From Opitutia bacterium (GTDB lineage: Bacteria > Verrucomicrobiota > Verrucomicrobiia > Opitutales > Seribacteraceae): a stretch of 64,000 nt of DNA. Under the pieces are notes generated by a model. It saw only the letters and a program-made list of their open reading frames with translations. It made no database searches and was not told where the DNA came from. Position 1 is the first letter of the stretch. Each line of letters begins with the position of its first letter. A program made the translations under genes and the position numbers. Shown here one piece after another: positions 55,273 to 61,785 of the stretch. The stretch is from assembly GCA_002722545.1 (NCBI GenBank), contig PBMI01000067.1:1-64000 (forward strand), written 5' to 3'.

Positions 55273-56208
55273 TTATTTGAGAGCTTTCAATTTCTTGCTC
55301 ACCATGGCGGCCTGTTTGCCCTCGAGAACTTGCCAGCAAGCAAGCCCATTGCCCACCAGATCGTATTGGTCGAATTCCCAAACGATTTTCTTATCCCGGG
55401 TGATCTCAAAGATCTGCGGGTTGTCGGGTCCGGCATGGCAGTTGCCCACGATAAAGTTACCGTTTTCGCGCTCCTGCAGGCAAGTCATCCACTTGAGGTT
55501 GACCTCCGTTCCCGGAACCTTGCCCTTGATCTCCCAGACCACTTTTTTATCAGGGCTCACCTCAACTACGCTGTTGCCGCTGCCCGAAGCGATCAAGGTG
55601 TTTCCGTTCTTCAGGCGCATGGCTCCATAGACACGGGTTTTGATGAGATAATCCCAGACCACTTTTCCATTCTTCACATCATACTCCGTCACCACTCCCG
55701 GTTGCTCCGAGCATACCAGATAGGTTCCCTTGGGCGTGGATCGGGCCCATCGCGAACTTGTGGTGCCCCCAGGCTTGAGGGGAAAAGAGTGTACCAGCTT
55801 ACCCGATTGATCGACTTCAATCACACGTCCGACCTTACTTTCCACAATGCGGGTGTTTCCATTAGGGAGACGGGCGAAAGCATGAACATCTACCTTTTTG
55901 CCCTTGTTGCCATTGCTATTCGCACAGTCATATTCCCAAACCACTTTTTTGGCCAAGGTGATTTCCTTAAGCGTGGTCCATGTGTCGTGAAAAAGAATGT
56001 TTCCATTGGGAAGCATGTGAACGTCATGATGACCTGTGTGACCACGCTGTGGACCAACGGTCTTGTGGGACCAAAGGATTTTGCCCTTGGCGTCCGTAAT
56101 GGCGAGAATGTTTTTCCCATAGGATGCGGAAACCAAAACCAAACGCTCAGCCTGAAGAAAGGGAACGCTAACGAGGCATAAGAACAGAATGAAGCAAAGT
56201 TTTTTCAT
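55273..56208 (-). CDS. exported beta-propeller (PQQ-like repeat) protein
   Basis: The 311-aa protein has a signal peptide (MKKLCFILFLCLVSVPFLQA) and six or seven blades with the recurring pattern 'LPNGNxLI...D.KGKVVWxY', for example MLPNGNILFHD, KVVWEYDC, RLPNGNTRIVE and KVVWDYL. It lacks catalytic residues I could identify, so a binding or scaffold role is likely. Similar proteins in Planctomycetes and Verrucomicrobia occur beside sulfatases. The stop lies 1 nt before the sulfatase start, so they are one operon. Confidence 0.8.
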   Translation of the reverse strand: MKKLCFILFLCLVSVPFLQAERLVLVSASYGKNILAITDAKGKILWSHKTVGPQRGHTGHHDVHMLPNGNILFHDTWTTLKEITLAKKVVWEYDCANSNGNKGKKVDVHAFARLPNGNTRIVESKVGRVIEVDQSGKLVHSFPLKPGGTTSSRWARSTPKGTYLVCSEQPGVVTEYDVKNGKVVWDYLIKTRVYGAMRLKNGNTLIASGSGNSVVEVSPDKKVVWEIKGKVPGTEVNLKWMTCLQERENGNFIVGNCHAGPDNPQIFEITRDKKIVWEFDQYDLVGNGLACWQVLEGKQAAMVSKKLKALK

Positions 56209-56323
56209 TGTTTGAATAGGGATAGTAAAAGGGGGGGTTATTTAGTACAACTTACATAGCTCCCCAATGCCAAAAATTTGTCAACTGTGTACTTTGAAGG
56301 AAAGGACGAAGTAGAAGGCAAGG

Positions 56324-57793
56324 TCAACTCAAGGGCAGTCCCACCCGGATAAAGGCTTCCGAATCGGTCAAGTCAACTCGCTCAAGTGAAGAGGCATCGA
56401 ATAGCTTGGTTGGTCCGAAAGGTGCCTGATTCAAGGATTTCAAGTCCAGCTTTCCATTCTGAATACGCAGAGCAGGGTAGCCCTCTGAATGTAGTCCATA
56501 GAGATCAGGATGGTTTTCCAACATAGCTCGACGGACTGGTTCGGGCCAAGCCGACAAGCCTTTGAAGTAATGATGTCCGTTTCGTTCGACGTGCTCGATA
56601 CCCAAAGTTCCCATCATGGCCAAATCTTGAAAAAGAGCAATGGGGCCAACATTTGCGAGGTCCTCTCCAGAAAAATGGAGGGGGCGATCCCGCTTTTTAC
56701 CCTCTTCGGCAAGGGTCGCTGCATTGGCTAACCCCTTGACGATACCCTTGCAGTTTTTGTGACTAGCCCCGTCGTACCCCAAGGAAAGGGCTCGGGGAAG
56801 GGAGTCAATCGCCCCGTCTGCTTCGTCGATAATGAAAGGGGGACGGCCGGTCCAATTGGTGAACTCGGTGGCGACTAAGCTAGAAAAGGTCTCGTCCCGA
56901 TGAGCCGGTTGCTCCACTAGAATAAGTCCTCTATCGAGTAGGCCTCGAACCTTTGGGTTTTCATGCCATGCTTCCCAGTGTTCCCTGAAAGCCCCAATAC
57001 CCCCGTATTGTTCGTTTCCATCAAGTGTGAAGAGAGCAGTAGGTCCCAAAAGATCAGCCAGGGCCTCGAGCCGGGGAAGGTCTATGTCCAGGTTCCCGCA
57101 CACCTTGATTTTGAAATGAGTCAGCCCGTAAGTCCGGATACATGACTCCAGGTCCAAAGGAAGATTGTCTTCGGCCTTGTTCTCTTCGGTCACGTCGTTT
57201 GCCGTCAAGGGATCGCCCAAACCAACGGTATGGCGTGGGCAAACTGAAGATAGCGGACGAGCGGGCAGGAAAAAGGAGGGTTGGGTTCCGGATAATTCGG
57301 GTCGAATTCCTCCAAGCTGGAGACCGATTAGGTTTTCCCGGACAACTGTATGAATAGTTGAACCGAGGTGACGACAAAGTGCATCGAGCAAAGCCCTCTC
57401 GGTAAGGCTAACCCCTAAGTTGGCGAGCAGGGGAGGGTAAGCAGACTGAGATGCCCAGGACGATTGCTCTTCATGGACGGTGACCCAAAGTTCGAAAAAC
57501 GAGGAAGGCTTAGCCGAAAGGGCGAGGCTTGTTGCATGCCCAATTACCTCAAGCATGGCAGGCAAATCCTCCTCGAAGGTAGTGTCAGGATTCTTAGTGA
57601 ACCATTTCGGGGGCAGCCCCTCGGATGCGATTCCTTCCGCACGGGCACCGTCGATCTCGGCTTCCACTTTTAGGACAATGTGGGGCAGGGCGGTCAGGCT
57701 GGCGATTCCGTACTTGAAAGGGAAACGCGTCCGCATCGGGAGTACGCGGAACTCAACCTCCTTGAGATCAAGTCTGGGGAGGGAAGCAGTCAC
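56324..57793 (-). CDS. enolase-superfamily protein (mandelate racemase/muconate lactonizing enzyme-like)
   Basis: The protein shows the MLE-subgroup residue pattern. HFKIKVCG gives the Lys-x-Lys, FTLDGNEQYGG the first metal Asp, LILVEQPAHR the Glu, PFIIDEADGA the second Asp, and GASHKNCKG a Lys on the sixth strand. This would support abstraction of a proton next to a carboxylate. The length of 489 aa is about 100 more than usual; the surplus lies between roughly residues 150 and 225, before the barrel. The start is a GTG at 57793. The substrate, perhaps an acid sugar, is unknown. It lies between sulfatase genes on the same strand. Confidence 0.82.
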   Translation of the reverse strand: MTASLPRLDLKEVEFRVLPMRTRFPFKYGIASLTALPHIVLKVEAEIDGARAEGIASEGLPPKWFTKNPDTTFEEDLPAMLEVIGHATSLALSAKPSSFFELWVTVHEEQSSWASQSAYPPLLANLGVSLTERALLDALCRHLGSTIHTVVRENLIGLQLGGIRPELSGTQPSFFLPARPLSSVCPRHTVGLGDPLTANDVTEENKAEDNLPLDLESCIRTYGLTHFKIKVCGNLDIDLPRLEALADLLGPTALFTLDGNEQYGGIGAFREHWEAWHENPKVRGLLDRGLILVEQPAHRDETFSSLVATEFTNWTGRPPFIIDEADGAIDSLPRALSLGYDGASHKNCKGIVKGLANAATLAEEGKKRDRPLHFSGEDLANVGPIALFQDLAMMGTLGIEHVERNGHHYFKGLSAWPEPVRRAMLENHPDLYGLHSEGYPALRIQNGKLDLKSLNQAPFGPTKLFDASSLERVDLTDSEAFIRVGLPLS

Positions 57794-57803
57794 GGTAGAA
57801 ACA

Positions 57804-57817
57804 AATTCTATAGAATT
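57804..57817. promoter_or_regulatory. perfect 14-bp palindrome upstream of the enolase-superfamily gene
   Basis: AATTCTATAGAATT is its own reverse complement and stands 10 bp upstream of the GTG start on the minus strand, in an AT-rich spot between two more G+C-rich genes. It could be an operator for a dimeric regulator, but short AT palindromes arise by chance. Confidence 0.25.
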
Positions 57818-57831
57818 AAATTTATTTAAAT

Positions 57832-59319
57832 TTACAGCTTCGGTGCCTTCCAGGCTGGAATTCCCCCTTCTTTCAGTTGCTTGGCATGAAGAACGTGATA
57901 GGGGCGGGTAGGGGACATCGAAGCCTTTTCATTGACCATCAAGGGGCGGGTTTCCTTCCAAAACTTATCATAAGCAGCCCGCATGGACTTGACCGCCTCG
58001 GGGTGCTCGGACGCAATGTCAGTCTTTTGGAAAGGATCCTTCTTCATGTCGTAAAGACTGTTCTCCACAAGGCGAAAACGCTCGTTGCGGACCGCGAAAC
58101 GCTTCCACATATGATCCGTTGGCTCGGATCCCGTCTTCCAGCGAGCCACATGAGTAAAAAGATGACGATCCTTCCACTTGGCCTTGGAATTCTTGAGAAG
58201 AGGAACGAGGCTTCGACCTTCGACTTGACCCTTGGGTAATTGCTCTATTCCCGCAATATCCGCAAGTGTTGGCAAAAGGTCAATGTGGGCGCAAATCCTT
58301 TCCACGGCCTTGTCCGCTACGAATTTACCCGGCCAGCGAACGAAGAACGGCACGCGGACTCCACCTTCGTCGGGCGAGCCCTTGGCACCCTTCATCCCGG
58401 CGTTGAAACCCAACATGGGCTTGCCGTCCTTGGAAGCTCCAAGCTTGGCTCCTTCCTTTACCATTCCGCCAACTGAACCATTGTCGGACATAAAGATAAG
58501 AATGGTGTCTTTGCTCAAGTCCCATTCATCGAGCTTGTTCATGAGCCTTCCCATGTTTTCGTCGATGTTCTCGATCATTCCATAAAAGCCGGCATCCCTT
58601 TCGGAGAAACCAAGGTCTTTGAACCGCTTGGCATTTTCAGGCGGAGCGATGAAAGGACCATGCGGTGCGTTGGTGGTGATATAGGCAAAGAAGGGCTTTC
58701 CTTCATCCTTCACTTTTTTGATCCATCCCATTCCGGCTGTGAAAAACAAATCCGTGCAATAGCCTTCGGTTTTTACGAATGCACCGTTGTGCCGAATGGT
58801 CGGATTGAAATACTTGTTTCCCGGCGCATCGGCGCACGAACATTTGTAAGCTTGGCCAATTCCTCCCGCCCCATGAATGAAGGCCTCGTCAAAACCGCGT
58901 TTGTGAGGCTGGTAGGGTTCCTCGTCTCCCAAGTGCCATTTCCCGAAAATTCCCGAAACATAACCAGCCTTTGCCAATACCTGTGGAAGGGTGACCGTGC
59001 TCAGGGCCATCCGTTCGCGCTCCAAGATCGTGTGGGTAATTCCATTCTTCATCGGGTGACGGCCTGACATCAGTGCGGCCCGCGTAGGAGAGCAGGTTGG
59101 GCTGACCAAAAACTTTTCGAAGCGGGTGCTTTGGCCGTGCAATTTATCAAGGTTAGGGGTCTTGATCCATGGATTGCCGTGCTTGCCTATCGGGCCATAG
59201 CCCTGGTCGTCAGTGATCATGAGAATCACATTGGGCTTTGCCCCAAAAGGCAAATCCTTGGCCGTCAAAGACAGGCAGAGCGAAAGCATTGAAAAGGCGA
59301 GTAAAGAGGAGAGTTTCAT
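57832..59319 (-). CDS. secreted sulfatase (formylglycine type, CxPxR)
   Basis: The 495-aa protein has a signal peptide (MKLSSLLAFSMLSLCLSLTA) and a full sulfatase domain. NVILMITDDQGYGPIG is the metal-site strand, CSPTRAALMSGRHP the formylglycine site, GIFGKWHLGD the Lys/His region, FMSDNGSVGG the second metal site, and DEGGVRVPFFVRWPG follows. It differs from the 53-kb sulfatase in lacking a C-terminal jelly roll. The ATG at 59319 is well supported by the signal peptide; the track start adds 98 unrelated residues. The target is probably an alkyl or glycan sulfate. Confidence 0.94.
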   Translation of the reverse strand: MKLSSLLAFSMLSLCLSLTAKDLPFGAKPNVILMITDDQGYGPIGKHGNPWIKTPNLDKLHGQSTRFEKFLVSPTCSPTRAALMSGRHPMKNGITHTILERERMALSTVTLPQVLAKAGYVSGIFGKWHLGDEEPYQPHKRGFDEAFIHGAGGIGQAYKCSCADAPGNKYFNPTIRHNGAFVKTEGYCTDLFFTAGMGWIKKVKDEGKPFFAYITTNAPHGPFIAPPENAKRFKDLGFSERDAGFYGMIENIDENMGRLMNKLDEWDLSKDTILIFMSDNGSVGGMVKEGAKLGASKDGKPMLGFNAGMKGAKGSPDEGGVRVPFFVRWPGKFVADKAVERICAHIDLLPTLADIAGIEQLPKGQVEGRSLVPLLKNSKAKWKDRHLFTHVARWKTGSEPTDHMWKRFAVRNERFRLVENSLYDMKKDPFQKTDIASEHPEAVKSMRAAYDKFWKETRPLMVNEKASMSPTRPYHVLHAKQLKEGGIPAWKAPKL

Positions 59320-59446
59320 AGGGATCCGGACTGAGTTGAAGGTTGAATTTTGATCGCATTGGATGCTTGTCTTGCCATCCCGACAAGACAAAAAATACCT
59401 TCTTGGCATTTGACGGAAGGGAGGACGCGCCCTTAGGGTGTTGATT

Positions 59447-60244
59447 ATGAAGATTTTGATGGTTGTGCTCGCCGTGCTCTCCTCTGGACTTTCTGTCTGG
59501 TCGAGAACCTTCACGAGTTCGGATGGCGTCCGGAAGATTGAGGCGACTCTCATACGTTTTGATGAAAAGACCGAAGTCGTAAGTATCAGACGGGCAGATG
59601 GGCGTCCCTTCAATTCGAAGCTATCGACTTTCAGTGCAGAAGATCAGGCTTATGTTTTGAAATGGGTCGAAGGCACGAAGGAAAATTATCTTTACGTGGG
59701 CAAAGAATACCCCGGCCATTTGCAAATGTATCTTAAAATTCTTAATGCTGGGGGAATCGGATACGGTCAAACCGTCCTCTACGGACCGGGTTATGCCCCA
59801 ATCGTAATTGGAAACGGCCCAACGCCTTTTCTCGCCTGGGTCGACGGTTACGATCGATTGGGCCGAACCTATGATCGTTTTAATGCTACGCAAGTCAGTT
59901 TTGATCTCGTAAAAGACAATTGGCAGGCAAGAATCGCGTTTCGAGCGGGCTCTAATCGAACTATATCTACCGGAACCACTTATCTACCATCCGGAAATTT
60001 ATACGGAATATCCAGCGTAGGTGGTCCCATTCTTTACCAGCAGCCCCAAAGAATCGTGGTTGTAAACGGAAATCCCGCCAACAACCAAGTTCTTGTTCTT
60101 CCGCGAGGACCAGCCCCCGTATTCGTCAACCCGTATGGAGGCGGAATGAAAATGTCCGGGTTCGGGGTGTCCGGGGCCGGACTTTCAACTTCATCCCGTT
60201 CCTTTTCCCGAGGCGGCGGGATTTCAGTCCGGATTAACCGCTAG
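59447..60244 (+). CDS. secreted SHD1-domain protein of unknown function
   Basis: After a signal peptide (MKILMVVLAVLSSGLSVWS) comes a domain of about 55 residues, RTFTSSDGVRKIEATLIRFD...VSIRRADGRPFNSKLSTFSAEDQAYV, that matches the SHD1-type (SLA1 homology 1) domain found in many exported planctomycetal and verrucomicrobial proteins. The rest (about 80-265) is Gly-, Tyr-, Asn- and Ser-rich, with no catalytic motif seen. It may bind a ligand at the cell surface. The ATG at 59447 starts the signal. It is divergent from the 57.8-kb sulfatase; a TTGTCTTG/CAAGACAA inverted repeat (59367-59391) lies between them. Confidence 0.7.
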   Translation: MKILMVVLAVLSSGLSVWSRTFTSSDGVRKIEATLIRFDEKTEVVSIRRADGRPFNSKLSTFSAEDQAYVLKWVEGTKENYLYVGKEYPGHLQMYLKILNAGGIGYGQTVLYGPGYAPIVIGNGPTPFLAWVDGYDRLGRTYDRFNATQVSFDLVKDNWQARIAFRAGSNRTISTGTTYLPSGNLYGISSVGGPILYQQPQRIVVVNGNPANNQVLVLPRGPAPVFVNPYGGGMKMSGFGVSGAGLSTSSRSFSRGGGISVRINR

Positions 60245-60360
60245 ACAAAGACATGAGGATTTCTCCTTGCGGAAATTATTTCCGGATGGATTGAAACTTT
60301 TTTCGAAGAAGTGCGTCTTCTTAGGTTGTAAATACAGAAAATTCTACTTTTTCTTGTTCG

Positions 60361-61785
60361 ATGCCTCCGTCTTTTTTTCAGTTCCTGTGCTTGCCTGCGT
60401 TTATCACGACCCTTCTCGTTGCATGTCATGGGTACGGCTTGAACAAGCCCAACGTGCTCTTGATTTGCGTTGATGACTTGCGTCCGGAACTAAAGTGCTT
60501 CGGCACAAACTACGTAAAGTCCCCAAACATTGATAAGCTAGCCGCTCAGGGCCGCCCCTTCCATCGTCATTATGTTCAAGCTCCCACCTGCGGCGCATCA
60601 CGCTACACTCTTTTGACCGGGAAATACGGACCATCCAGCAACCACGCTTTGTTCATTCGCTCCCAGGAGGTCAAGCAACCGAGCTTCCCCGCTTGGTTTA
60701 GGAAAAACGGTTACCTCTCCGTATCCGTTGGCAAAGTTTCGCATCACCCCGGGGGGCGAGGCGGTCCGGATTGGAATGAGGATGACAAACCCGAGATGCC
60801 TGAATCTTGGGATCGCCACCTCTTGCCCGCCGGTCCTTGGCAGCACCCGCGGGGCGCCATGCACGGACTGGCAAATGGCGAAATTCGCAAGAATGCCAAG
60901 GATATGGATGTCTACCAAGCCTTTGACGGTCCGGATGCAGCCTATCCCGACGGTCTTATCACCGACGAAGCCCTTCGTCAGCTTGACGACCTCGGCAAAC
61001 AAGCTGGCAAGAAACCGTTCTTTCTCGCCGTCGGCATCATTCGTCCGCATCTTCCCTTCGGAGCCCCCTTGAGATATGTGAAACCGTATCTAAAGACACA
61101 GTTGCCTCCCACTCCCCATCCTTTGAAACCTTCCGGCAAGACAACTTGGCATGGTTCGGGCGAGTTCATGAAATACAATCGATGGAAACGCAACCCGAAC
61201 ACCGATGCCGATTTCGCGCTCGAGGTTCGTCGCCACTATGCGGGGTGCGTGACCTATGCCGACGCCCTGGTCGGCCGCATCCTCGATAAACTCGATCAGC
61301 TTAAGCTCCGCGACAACACCATCATCATCCTCTGGGGCGACCATGGTTGGCATCTGGGAGAACATGGGATCTGGGGCAAGCATGCCCTGTTTGAGGAATC
61401 CCTCCGCTCCCCTTTGATCATTTCCTACCCCGGAATCCCCGAAGTAGGCAAATCGACCCATTCCATTGTCGAAACGCTCGACTTATTTCCCACTGTTTGT
61501 GAGTTGGCTGGTCTCAAGATTCCCGAGTCTCTCGACGGACAATCCCTGTTGCCGATATTGAAAAACCCAAAGGCAAAGGGACATCCTGCTATTTCATATG
61601 GAAAGAAGGGTACCCGAACGATAAGGACGAAAAATCATCGTTTGATTACGCATGAAGACGGTACTATCGAACTGTACGATCACCGTTCTGCGGATGGTGA
61701 AACCAAGAATATTTCGGACAGCCATTACGAATTGGTTACCCAACTAAATAATACTCTCTCTGGCCGCCTTAACACTAGAAACTAA
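60361..61785 (+). CDS. secreted sulfatase, iduronate-2-sulfatase-like (CxAxR)
   Basis: The 474-aa protein has a signal peptide and the sulfatase core. [18 protein letters not shown] is the first metal strand, [18 protein letters not shown] the formylglycine site of the CxAxR type, [10 protein letters not shown] the Lys region, and [20 protein letters not shown] the distal metal and His motif typical of iduronate-2-sulfatases. The substrate is probably a sulfated uronic-acid or fucose-rich glycan. The next gene begins at the base after its stop (TAAATG), so they are in one operon. Confidence 0.94.
   Translation: MPPSFFQFLCLPAFITTLLVACHGYGLNKPNVLLICVDDLRPELKCFGTNYVKSPNIDKLAAQGRPFHRHYVQAPTCGASRYTLLTGKYGPSSNHALFIRSQEVKQPSFPAWFRKNGYLSVSVGKVSHHPGGRGGPDWNEDDKPEMPESWDRHLLPAGPWQHPRGAMHGLANGEIRKNAKDMDVYQAFDGPDAAYPDGLITDEALRQLDDLGKQAGKKPFFLAVGIIRPHLPFGAPLRYVKPYLKTQLPPTPHPLKPSGKTTWHGSGEFMKYNRWKRNPNTDADFALEVRRHYAGCVTYADALVGRILDKLDQLKLRDNTIIILWGDHGWHLGEHGIWGKHALFEESLRSPLIISYPGIPEVGKSTHSIVETLDLFPTVCELAGLKIPESLDGQSLLPILKNPKAKGHPAISYGKKGTRTIRTKNHRLITHEDGTIELYDHRSADGETKNISDSHYELVTQLNNTLSGRLNTRN

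Noticed and set aside
60306-60322. Small hairpin AAGAAG/CTTCTT upstream of the third sulfatase as a terminator of the SHD1 gene.
   Set aside because: The stem is only 6 bp, without G+C-rich content or a following T tract.
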